From Gammaproteobacteria bacterium (GTDB lineage Bacteria; Pseudomonadota; Gammaproteobacteria; Burkholderiales; Burkholderiaceae_B), in NCBI GenBank assembly GCA_018815245.1, contig JAHIXK010000005.1, forward strand, positions 62,001 to 126,000: a stretch of DNA of 64,000 nt, written 5' to 3'. A program made the position numbers and the translations under genes. Positions within the stretch are counted from its first letter, which is position 1, and each line of letters starts with the position of its first letter. Shown in pieces: positions 26,886-35,008 of this stretch. Below the pieces are notes generated by a model. That model searched no databases. It had not been told where the DNA came from and worked only from the letters and a program-made list of their open reading frames with translations.

Positions 26886-28349
26886 ATGAACACGGGAATC
26901 TTCAAAGGAATCGCAGCACAGGGCAACGTGGCACGCAGGTTCATCGGCATTCGCGCAGCCAGCGCGCTGGTGGCCTGCACACTTTCATTTCCAGCATTGG
27001 CCGAAGTGGTCACAGTCGGAATTGGTACACAAAACACCACCACCAACACGGTAACCGGTGGAGTTGTATTGAAAGAACTCGGTTTGATTGAAAAGCACCT
27101 GGCCAAGGTGCCACGTTTCAAAGACATTCAATTCAAGCTGGAATGGCAAAACTTTACTTCCGGCCCACCCGTGACCAACGGCATGGTGGCCAACACCCTG
27201 CAAATCGGCATGATGGGCGACTACCCGCTGCTGGTGAACGGCGCCACGTTTCAAAATGGCAATGAAACCAAAAGCCGCCTGATTGCACTGATCGCCTACA
27301 ACGCCGAAGGCGCAGGCAACGGCGTGGTGGTGCACAAAGACTCCCCTTACTATGAGCTGGCTGACCTGAAAGGCAAAAAACTCTCCGTGCCTTTTGGGTC
27401 GGCAGCACATGGTATGTTGCTCAAAGCCCTTGAAGACCGTGGCTGGACAGCGGAAGACTTCGAACTTTCAAGCCAAAGCCCGGAAGTGGGTACTTCCAGC
27501 CTTCAAGAAAAACGCATTGACGGCCACGCCGACTTTGTACCGTTTGCCGAACTGCTGCCTTACCGTGGTTTCGCCCGCAAAATTTTTGATGGTGCGCAAA
27601 CCAAAGTGCCCACATTCCACGGTGTGGTGGTGCGCGAAGACTTCGCCAAGAAGTACCCCGAGTTTGTGGTGGCCTACATCAAGGCATTGATGGAAGCCAA
27701 CGACTGGGTGCGTAAAAACCCGGTGCAGGCCGCCGCCAAAATTGAAGAGTGGACCCGCATTGAAAAAGAAGTGGCCTACATGTTTTTAGGCCCAGGCGGT
27801 GTGCACACTTTGGACCCCACCATCAAACCGAAGTGGGTTGAAACCGTGAAGTACGACCACGGTGTACTGAAGCGCATGGGCCGAGTGAAAGAATTCGACG
27901 CCGATGCCTGGGTGGACGAAACCTATGTCAAGCAAGCCTTCAAGGAACTGGGCCTGGACTACGCCAAGCAAAAAGCCAGCACCAGCAACTATGAAATTTC
28001 CGGCACCGACCCACTGTGTGGCGGCAAAATCAGCGAGCCACGGCAAGCTGGTGAAGTGTGGGTAGAAGGTGGCGCAATCACTGCCTACCAGTCTGCCAAC
28101 TGCACACTGGCCGCCATCAAGAAGGCCGAAGGCGAGGGCAAGAAAATTGGCGTGGCTTATGTGTACGACCAAAGCATGAAGTTAAAGGTATTTGCTGACA
28201 AAGCGTTTTACTCGCTGAAAGCAAGCGCAAAAGTACCGGAAATTGCACCCTTCCTGTTGAAAAAAGATGCAGAAGCCCACGCCACCAAGAATGGCGGCAA
28301 GGTGGGCCTGTACGCCGATGCACTTGCACTTGCTGTTGTGGGGAAATAA
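26886..28349 (+). CDS. ABC transporter substrate-binding protein (SsuA/TauA/NrtA-like) with C-terminal NosL-like domain
   Basis: Signal peptide, NMT1/SsuA-like core; C-terminal CGGKISEPRQAGEVWVEGGAITAYQSANCTLAAI...FADKAFYSLKASAKVPEIAPFLLKKDAEAHATKNGGKVGLYADAL resembles NosL. Confidence 0.8.
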   Translation: MNTGIFKGIAAQGNVARRFIGIRAASALVACTLSFPALAEVVTVGIGTQNTTTNTVTGGVVLKELGLIEKHLAKVPRFKDIQFKLEWQNFTSGPPVTNGMVANTLQIGMMGDYPLLVNGATFQNGNETKSRLIALIAYNAEGAGNGVVVHKDSPYYELADLKGKKLSVPFGSAAHGMLLKALEDRGWTAEDFELSSQSPEVGTSSLQEKRIDGHADFVPFAELLPYRGFARKIFDGAQTKVPTFHGVVVREDFAKKYPEFVVAYIKALMEANDWVRKNPVQAAAKIEEWTRIEKEVAYMFLGPGGVHTLDPTIKPKWVETVKYDHGVLKRMGRVKEFDADAWVDETYVKQAFKELGLDYAKQKASTSNYEISGTDPLCGGKISEPRQAGEVWVEGGAITAYQSANCTLAAIKKAEGEGKKIGVAYVYDQSMKLKVFADKAFYSLKASAKVPEIAPFLLKKDAEAHATKNGGKVGLYADALALAVVGK

Positions 28350-28352
28350 GCC

Positions 28353-29342
28353 ATGTCCCGACCTCTTGAAATTCAAATGCCTGCGGCTGCGAAGCAGTAT
28401 GCCCCGGTGGTAAAAGCCAGCACCCTCGCCCCCGGGGCGAAAGAACCCGCCTTGCAAGCCGTGGATGCACCCGCCAGCACACCGCGTGTGGCGGTGCGGG
28501 CCAAGCCCGAGGTGGCTGAAAAATTGCCTGCACGTGAATTGTTTTTGATGAGCGCAAAAAAGCACAGCCTGGCCGCGTTGATGACCTTTTTATCCATCGG
28601 CGCGCTGGTGGCCTTCTGGTATGTGGCCACCTTGTACAAGCTCGACTTTTACATTCGATTCAACAACATTCCCACACCGGGCGAAGTGTTCACCAACATG
28701 GTCGAGCTGATGCAAAACCAGCGTTTCCAAACCAATATCTGGAAAAGCGTGGTGCGCATTATGCAAGGCTTTGCCATGGCCACGGTGCTGGGCGTTGCGT
28801 TGGGTTTGCTGTGTGGCCGCTTCACGGCAATACGGGGCTTGATGTTTCCGGCGCTTGAAGTGTTGCGCCCAATCCCCGCCATTGCCTGGGTGCCCATTTC
28901 AATCATGCTGTGGCCCACCACTGAAAGCAGCATTATTTTCATCACCTTCATTGGCGCATTCTTTCCAATCCTGATCAACACCATGGCCGGTGTGAAAGGC
29001 GTTGACCCGGTGTTGCTGCGTGCCGCAAAAAGTTTGGGCGCGAATGAATTCACCATGCTGACCAAGGTAATACTGCCCGCCGCACTGCCCAATGTGTTCA
29101 CCGGTTTGGCGGTGGGCATGGGCGTGGCCTGGGTGTCGCTGATTGCAGCGGAAATGATTTCAGGCCAGTTTGGTGTGGGCTACTTCACCTGGGAAGCGTA
29201 TTCGCTGATCGAGTACCCCAACATTGTGCTGGGCATGATCGTGATTGGTGTACTGGGTTTGTTGTGCAGTGGCGGCATTGTGCTGCTGGCCCGTTTGCTC
29301 ATGCCTTGGCAACACATTGCCGGGCCCGGAGGTGGAAAATGA
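28353..29342 (+). CDS. ABC transporter permease (SsuC/TauC-like) with ~65-aa Ala/Pro-rich N-terminal extension
   Basis: LEVLRPIPAIAWVPISIMLWP...; BPD permease motif. Confidence 0.92.
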   Translation: MSRPLEIQMPAAAKQYAPVVKASTLAPGAKEPALQAVDAPASTPRVAVRAKPEVAEKLPARELFLMSAKKHSLAALMTFLSIGALVAFWYVATLYKLDFYIRFNNIPTPGEVFTNMVELMQNQRFQTNIWKSVVRIMQGFAMATVLGVALGLLCGRFTAIRGLMFPALEVLRPIPAIAWVPISIMLWPTTESSIIFITFIGAFFPILINTMAGVKGVDPVLLRAAKSLGANEFTMLTKVILPAALPNVFTGLAVGMGVAWVSLIAAEMISGQFGVGYFTWEAYSLIEYPNIVLGMIVIGVLGLLCSGGIVLLARLLMPWQHIAGPGGGK

Positions 29343-30205
29343 ACAGCACCGTAAAAAAGCCAGAAGGTTGTATTGAACTGAGCAACGTACAGGTGAACTT
29401 CATTCAAAACGGCGCGCGTTTTGCCGCCGTGCAAGATGTTTCCCTGAATGTGCAGCCCGGTGAATTTGTGTCTGTAGTCGGCCCATCCGGTTGCGGCAAA
29501 AGCACGCTGCTGAACATTGTGGCCGGTTTTTTAAAACCCAGCGACGGTGTTGTAACCATGGACGGCCAGGCCATTCACGGCCCCAGTGCCGAACGCGGCG
29601 TGGTGTTTCAACAGTACTCGCTTTTTCCGTGGTTGAAGGTGCGCGAGAACGTGGAATTCGGTTTGAAACTGCAAGGCATGTCCCGCCATGAACGCGAAGG
29701 CAAAGCCCGCACCCTGTTGGGTTTGGCTGGTTTGCTGCCCTTTGAGAACCATTACCCCGACCAGCTTTCAGGCGGCATGAAACAACGCGTGGGCATAGTG
29801 CGCGCACTGGCCACCGGCCCCCGCGTGTTGTTGATGGACGAACCCTTCGGCGCACTCGATTCCCAAACCCGCGTGGTGATGCAGGAAATTCTGACCCACA
29901 TGTGGCAGCAGTGGAAAATCTCGGTGCTGTTTATTACACACGACATTGAAGAAGCCATTTTTCTTTCCGACCGCGTGTATGTGATGACAGCCCGCCCCGG
30001 AAAAATAAAGGCAGAAATTCCCATCGATTTGCCACGCCCGCGCACTTCAGCCATGACAACGTCGCCAGTGTTTACAGCCTTGCACCGCCAGCTGAAAAAC
30101 CTGATTCGCGAAGAAAGTTTGGCCGCCATGGGTGGTGAAATTGACCCCGCCACCATGGGCCAAAGCTGGCACTTGGGCGAAGAAGGCATGGAGACTTTGC
30201 GATGA
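29339..30205 (+). CDS. ABC transporter ATP-binding protein (SsuB/TauB-like)
   Basis: Walker A GPSGCGKST, LSGGMKQRVG signature, VLLMDEPFGALD. Confidence 0.95.
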   Translation: MNSTVKKPEGCIELSNVQVNFIQNGARFAAVQDVSLNVQPGEFVSVVGPSGCGKSTLLNIVAGFLKPSDGVVTMDGQAIHGPSAERGVVFQQYSLFPWLKVRENVEFGLKLQGMSRHEREGKARTLLGLAGLLPFENHYPDQLSGGMKQRVGIVRALATGPRVLLMDEPFGALDSQTRVVMQEILTHMWQQWKISVLFITHDIEEAIFLSDRVYVMTARPGKIKAEIPIDLPRPRTSAMTTSPVFTALHRQLKNLIREESLAAMGGEIDPATMGQSWHLGEEGMETLR

Positions 30206-30522
30206 CCAACGCGATGACTATGGTGAATAACACCGCCGCCATTCAACCGGTTGCGGTAACTGATCAACGTGCTTCGCAATTGCTGCGCATTGAATGGGCC
30301 GATGGCGTGGTCAGTGAATTGCCGCATGGCCTGTTGCGCAGAAAATGCAAGTGTGCCGAATGCGTTGCCGCCCAGCGCGCAGGGCAGCCAGTGGCGCAAG
30401 GCAGTGCAATTACCGGCATTGAAATAGTGGGCGAACACGCCCTGAATTTTAAATTTGCAGACGGCCACGAACGTGGAATTTTCCCCTGGGCCTACCTGCG
30501 CGAACTTGGAGTTGCATCATGA
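30202..30522 (+). CDS. DUF971 (gamma-butyrobetaine hydroxylase N-terminal-like) protein
   Basis: LLRIEWADGVVSELPHGLLRRKCKCAECVAA...GNHALNFKFADGHERGIFPWAYLREL-type pattern. Confidence 0.88.
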   Translation: MTNAMTMVNNTAAIQPVAVTDQRASQLLRIEWADGVVSELPHGLLRRKCKCAECVAAQRAGQPVAQGSAITGIEIVGEHALNFKFADGHERGIFPWAYLRELGVAS

Positions 30523-31295
30523 GCAATTTGGCATTTGAAACCGTGCTGGAAGTACACCACTGGAATGAATCGCTGTTCAGCTTCAAAACCACCCGCAGCC
30601 AAGGCCTGCGTTTTCACAACGGGCACTTTGTGATGATTGGTTTGCACGCTGAAGGCAAACCACTGCTGCGCGCTTACAGCATTGCCAGCGCCAACTATGA
30701 AGAACACCTGGAGTTTTTAAGCATCAAAGTGCCCGATGGCCCGCTGACTTCCAGACTGCAACACCTGAAGCCCGGCGACCAATTGATAGTGGGCCAAAAG
30801 CCCGTGGGCACCTTGGTGATTGACGACCTGAACGACGGCCGCAACCTGTATTTGCTGGCCACCGGCACCGGCCTTGCACCCTTCATGAGCATTATTCGCG
30901 ACCCCGATACTTACGACCGATTCGACAAAGTAGTGCTGGTGCACGGCGTGCGCACGGTCAGCGAATTGGCCTATTCCGATTACATTCGCGAAGAACTGCC
31001 CAAGCAGGAATACATTGGCGAGTTGGTGAAAGACCGATTGCTGTACTACCCCACCGTAACCCGCGAACCCTACCGCAACCGTGGCCGGCTAACAGACCTG
31101 ATGCACAGCGGAAAGCTGTTTGAAGATTTGGGCTTGCCTTTGCTCGACGCAGCCCACGACCGCGCCATGATTTGCGGCAGCCCCAGCATGCTGGAAGACA
31201 CCTGCAAACTGCTGGACGCCAGTGGCTTGAAAATCAGCCCGAGGCAGGGTGAGCGTGGGGATTATGTGATTGAGCGGGCGTTTGTGGAGAAGTAA
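30519..31295 (+). CDS. fpr: ferredoxin--NADP+ reductase
   Basis: FVMIGLHAEGKPLLRAYSIASANYEEHLEFLSIKVPDGPLTSRLQHLKPGD; LATGTGLAPFMSIIRDPDTYDRF; C-terminal YVIERAFVEK. Confidence 0.95.
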   Translation: MSNLAFETVLEVHHWNESLFSFKTTRSQGLRFHNGHFVMIGLHAEGKPLLRAYSIASANYEEHLEFLSIKVPDGPLTSRLQHLKPGDQLIVGQKPVGTLVIDDLNDGRNLYLLATGTGLAPFMSIIRDPDTYDRFDKVVLVHGVRTVSELAYSDYIREELPKQEYIGELVKDRLLYYPTVTREPYRNRGRLTDLMHSGKLFEDLGLPLLDAAHDRAMICGSPSMLEDTCKLLDASGLKISPRQGERGDYVIERAFVEK

Positions 31296-31311
31296 TGATT
31301 CGGTAGGGGCT

Positions 31312-31605
31312 TCAGGCATTTGCCAGGCGAAGCTTCCCTACGCGGCGTAGATCTACATTTTTCCGCGCTACCCACAAATCGTGAGCGTCTTGCATGGCGA
31401 GCCAACTTTCAGGCGAGCGGCCAATTGCCTTTGAAAGACGTAGCGCCATTTCAGGCGTAATACGACTGCTACCGTTGAGAATGCGGCTAAGGGTCGAAGG
31501 GGCTACATCTAGCTTTTCTGCAAGTTCTCGACCACTTATTTCATGCGGCTCAAGATAAACACCAGTGATGAATTCACCGGGGTGGGGTGGGTTGTGCATG
31601 CTCAT
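31312..31605 (-). CDS. higA: HigA family antitoxin (XRE HTH)
   Basis: NPPHPGEFITGVYLEPHEISGRELAEKLDVAPSTLSRILNGSSRITPEMALRLSKAIGRSPESWLAMQ. Confidence 0.93.
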   Translation of the reverse strand: MSMHNPPHPGEFITGVYLEPHEISGRELAEKLDVAPSTLSRILNGSSRITPEMALRLSKAIGRSPESWLAMQDAHDLWVARKNVDLRRVGKLRLANA

Positions 31606-31883
31606 TAGTGATAATCCTCATAATCCAAGACGTGGGCATTGCCCTCACGAAACTCAAATGTTAAGCGCCAGTTGCCGTTAACTGATATCGCCCAACGGCC
31701 ACGCATTTCACCTTTGAGCGGATGAAGCGAAAAGCCTGGAATGTCGATGTCATCAATAGTCTCCGCAGTATCTAGGGCGGCTAGTTGCAAGCGGAGGCGT
31801 TTGGCATGGTTTGCCTGAATGCCAGCAACGCTGCCAATTTCAAAGAACTTACGGAGTCCTTTGTGTTTGAAAGATAAGATCAT
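31605..31883 (-). CDS. higB: HigB/RelE-family toxin
   Basis: MILSFKHKGLRKFFE...GRWAISVNGNWRLTFEFREGNAHVLDYEDYH. Confidence 0.93.
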   Translation of the reverse strand: MILSFKHKGLRKFFEIGSVAGIQANHAKRLRLQLAALDTAETIDDIDIPGFSLHPLKGEMRGRWAISVNGNWRLTFEFREGNAHVLDYEDYH

Positions 31884-31891
31884 AGTTTAAT

Positions 31892-31908
31892 GTTGCGTAT
31901 TGCGCAAC
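31892..31908. promoter_or_regulatory. candidate HigA operator
   Basis: GTTGCG-TATTG-CGCAAC inverted repeat immediately upstream of higB. Confidence 0.5.
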
Positions 31909-32226
31909 ACGCATAATTGTTGAATGCGCTGCTTTGAGTTAGTGACTTTTGCGTGGAGGGGGTTCAATTATTGGAGTTTTGGGGAAAGGTTGGCGACTTT
32001 TTTCGGCCGGAGGAGACATTCTGCGATGATCTGCTGAATGCCTGCTTTGGGGTAAAGTAAAAGCCACCGCCCAAGCTTAAAGCCATCTGGACTAGAGGAG
32101 TGGGGGAGCAATTCAATATCCATTTAAATGTCATATTCACCCTTAACTACAGGAAAAAATCTGCATTTCTCACCCTTCTCTTATTTTTGCTAGGCTCACC
32201 TTCTTGAAAAACTCACGAGAAGAGCT

Positions 32227-32733
32227 TTGTCGATCATTCAATTTTTAAACGCAGAAAAAAGCATGCAGTTTGTGTCAGAGTACTCAAGGTTGGTGCTCAC
32301 AGACATCATGCGAAAGGCAGGCGTGCCGTCGATTCTGATTACCAGCACTGCGCGTACCCCTGCGGATCAAGCCCGAATCATGTATGAGAATATTGAGCGC
32401 TATGGGGTAGAGCATCAAAAATTGCTTTACAGCAAGTATGGTGACCAAGTGATTGACGAGTACTCAAAGTACAAATCGAAAAAGCATCACAAGCAGTTCA
32501 TTATTTCAATGATGCAGGCTAAGATTATTGCGCTTGATCCAACAAAGATTTCAAACCATGTTGCTGATCCAATGAAGTTGAATGTGATCGACATTGCCCC
32601 TTCCAGCATCGACCCAAGCTTACGCAGCCCGTTTGTGGCGGCAGTACAGGGCGAAAAACGAGTTGCAAAATACCTTGGCCCACCCAAAGACCCCGCCTAT
32701 CATCTGGAAATTCCACAGCCCGAGAAATTATGA
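32227..32733 (+). CDS. putative M15-like (VanY/D,D- or L,D-peptidase) peptidoglycan peptidase; candidate effector
   Basis: TTG start; ITSTARTPADQARIMYENIERYG, SNHVADPMKLNVIDIAP, AYHLEIPQP give putative H-D-H zinc ligands. Confidence 0.6.
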   Translation: MSIIQFLNAEKSMQFVSEYSRLVLTDIMRKAGVPSILITSTARTPADQARIMYENIERYGVEHQKLLYSKYGDQVIDEYSKYKSKKHHKQFIISMMQAKIIALDPTKISNHVADPMKLNVIDIAPSSIDPSLRSPFVAAVQGEKRVAKYLGPPKDPAYHLEIPQPEKL

Positions 32734-33230
32734 TTAAGAAAGCTGCTTTGTATTTGCTCTTTGTGTGTCTTTCAACTTCCCTAGCACCTGCTTGGGCAGG
32801 TTTCGGAAGCGACTGCGTATATGAACACAGTGGCGTTGATGTGCAGCAGTTTAAAAAATCGAGGCATGTGATTGGCTTTGAGAAGTTGGAGAGAAATACT
32901 GGTTACATGGGTGCCCTGAAAGGCATTGGTGGTTTTCACCTGCAACTTTTCAGTTGCGTGCACTACGGTGCAACGCTGACTGTTCTTCTTGGACCTAACC
33001 CCAACGCCGAGACCGTGACTAAAACCTTCAATGTATTGCCAGCCTTGTTATTCCCCGCAGTGGATGTGGCAAAGGTGAAGGCAGCGTTAAAGGAAGTTCA
33101 GTTAGACGCTTTGTACACAACGCAGCACCTGGAACCATTGGCCGCTGAAATGGGACTGACTGATATACGTGTGCAAATAATTGATGCAGACGGTATGAGT
33201 TTGTTGGTGTTTACGTTTTATGGGGGGTGA
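32730..33230 (+). CDS. exported hypothetical protein; candidate periplasmic immunity protein
   Basis: Signal peptide MIKKAALYLLFVCLSTSLAPAWAG; ATGA overlap with upstream peptidase gene. Confidence 0.6.
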   Translation: MIKKAALYLLFVCLSTSLAPAWAGFGSDCVYEHSGVDVQQFKKSRHVIGFEKLERNTGYMGALKGIGGFHLQLFSCVHYGATLTVLLGPNPNAETVTKTFNVLPALLFPAVDVAKVKAALKEVQLDALYTTQHLEPLAAEMGLTDIRVQIIDADGMSLLVFTFYGG

Positions 33231-33318
33231 GGTTTGTTGCGAGTGTGTCGGCTAGCGGCCTAAGCGGACATAAGGTTTTTGATTACGAAAGTCTTTAAAG
33301 TGGTCTCAAGCCGACTTT

Positions 33319-33420
33319 GTATAACGCCGTGCTCAGCGGCATTTTTGGAGGAGCTGTTTTGTGGTGACAACCACAAAACCAAGCGACGGAAAAATGTTCG
33401 CTGGAGTAATTTGTTATGGC
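33319..33420 (-). repeat. attC-like recombination site 1
   Basis: Minus-sense CATAACAAATTACTCCAGCGAACATTTTT ... AAAAATGCCGCTGAGCACGGCGTTATA imperfect inverted repeat with internal hairpin GTTTTGTGGTtgtcACCACAAAAC. Confidence 0.7.
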
Positions 33421-33430
33421 TAGAATCTGA

Positions 33431-33727
33431 TTAAAAAACCACCTGTGCAGCCCTTTCATTCATGCATTCAAATGCCCCCAATTCAAATTCACGACAAATC
33501 AAAGGCCGGTTTTCATAAATCGAACACATGAAGGTTTCGCGATTTATAGCAGAGCACCAACCATCATCTAAACGCAACATTGTTTCTGCACCCCATTTGT
33601 CGCGTGAAATATGGGCCTCTGGAACACCTGTGTCACTGAGAATCATGACCTCTAGGCGGCAGCAGGAAGCCTGGCAGTTTGCACAGCTGACCGCGACTTT
33701 GGATTCATTTTTGATATGAATAGTCAT
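33431..33727 (-). CDS. YkgJ-family cysteine cluster protein (cassette ORF)
   Basis: CANCQASCCRLEVMIL...WCSAINRETFMCSIYENRPLICREFELG. Confidence 0.85.
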   Translation of the reverse strand: MTIHIKNESKVAVSCANCQASCCRLEVMILSDTGVPEAHISRDKWGAETMLRLDDGWCSAINRETFMCSIYENRPLICREFELGAFECMNERAAQVVF

Positions 33728-33816
33728 GTATGTTGTCAATAAAAATAGATATGTATTTTTGCCAAGTTGACCATATTTAAAATCATCTTGGGTCGTGTTG
33801 GAGCGGCCGAACTTTG

Positions 33817-33909
33817 AGCCATAACGCCGTGTTGAGCGGCGCGGGGCACGAACAGAACCCGAAGGCCGCCGTTGTCTCACCGCGTCCGCCTCGAACACGT
33901 AGTTATGTT
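33817..33909 (-). repeat. attC-like recombination site 2
   Basis: Minus-sense CATAACTACGTGTTCGAGGCGGACGCGG ... CCGCGCCGCTCAACACGGCGTTATGG; arms complementary with bulges. Confidence 0.75.
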
Positions 33910-34166
33910 CTTGGGTCATATGAGAATTTTAGAGTCGGCTTCTCACCGGAAGGCTGGTAAGACACCCTTAAGATACGTTTTCCCTTGCACGCACTCTCTA
34001 GACGTAGGAGGAAACGGTTCCTTTCGTGTTCGTTCTCTTCAATTCTCTTGATTGCAACCCGATGAATTTCGAAAGTGCAAAAGGTCCTGCAGTCAACGCG
34101 ATACCAATTTTTTGGGTCAAACTCCGTAACCTGGCAGTCTTTACCGCACGCAATGCAAAGATCCAT
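33903..34166 (-). CDS. small hypothetical protein (cassette ORF)
   Basis: 87-aa ORF bounded by attC-like sites on both sides; stop lies inside site 2. Confidence 0.55.
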   Translation of the reverse strand: MDLCIACGKDCQVTEFDPKNWYRVDCRTFCTFEIHRVAIKRIEENEHERNRFLLRLESACKGKRILRVSYQPSGEKPTLKFSYDPRT

Positions 34167-34187
34167 TTTGCAATCCTCATTTAGAGA

Positions 34188-34246
34188 ACATAACGTTTGA
34201 ATTGAGGGGCGCCGTTAGGCGTCCCGCTTGAATGATGGGTTAGCCA
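34188..34246 (-). repeat. attC-like recombination site 3
   Basis: Minus-sense GGCTAACCCATCATTCAAGCGGGACGCCTAACGGCGCCCCTCAATTCAAACGTTATGT, classical short attC layout. Confidence 0.8.
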
Positions 34247-34250
34247 TGCG

Positions 34251-34595
34251 CTACCGACAAATAAAATTTGCAAGGTCACTTTTGCTTGAGCCTGGAACCA
34301 ACTCAAACCACTTAGTTGGATTTTCTTTGATGGATGATGGCGAATCTTCGCTGTAACCCAACTCTCGCATTTTCATAGTTTTGCAATTGGTTTCCGTGAG
34401 CGTATAGCCAACGCTGTCAACACCAACGCGCTTATGCAAAGCGCGCACAATAGCCCTGCTTTTTTTCTTTTCAAGAAGGTAATACTTCCCTTTATCACCT
34501 GCAACGCTGCGTGGAATTGGAATCTCGGATGCTGCTATTGTTGACGAGGTGATTAAAGTGCCAACAAGAAATGCAATAATTTTTTGACTAAGCAT
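34251..34595 (-). CDS. exported hypothetical protein (cassette ORF)
   Basis: Signal peptide MLSQKIIAFLVGTLITSSTIAAS; starts ~14 nt after GTTAGCC boundary. Confidence 0.65.
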   Translation of the reverse strand: MLSQKIIAFLVGTLITSSTIAASEIPIPRSVAGDKGKYYLLEKKKSRAIVRALHKRVGVDSVGYTLTETNCKTMKMRELGYSEDSPSSIKENPTKWFELVPGSSKSDLANFICR

Positions 34596-35008
34596 GTACT
34601 CTCCATTGTGGCTAACTTGATTTATCGAACAATAACGGCGATATCCATTTATCCGAACATCGCGATATATTTCATTAATTTAACCATTTCAAATGTTTGC
34701 CAAGCATTGCATGAACAGGATGAAAAATAAACCCTGGTTATTCGCCACCATATGGCGAGCCTGGAACTCTATTCCGAAGGTCAGTGTCATCATCGACTAC
34801 CGTCTAAGTTTAGAAGTCTGCTTTTGCCAATAATACAGTCGTTTCATCATTCAGTCCCAACGTCCGCTTCGGCCGAAATACCGGCCTTTGCGTTTATTCA
34901 GTCTGCTGTAAATTCAGTCAACAATACGAAGATAAACGCCCCTTTGGACGCCTTACCCAACCCTGTTTAACATAGCAGATGTATGCTGCCGCCGTTGCAG
35001 GAATTGAG

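Noticed and set aside
33431-33919. 162-aa version of the YkgJ ORF
   Set aside because: N-terminal part reads through attC-like site 2; start at 33727 (MTIHIK) fits the cassette layout
34752-34970. 72-aa ORF between the attC array and the Fic gene
   Set aside because: No motif, poor codon character, no RBS; probably non-coding spacer
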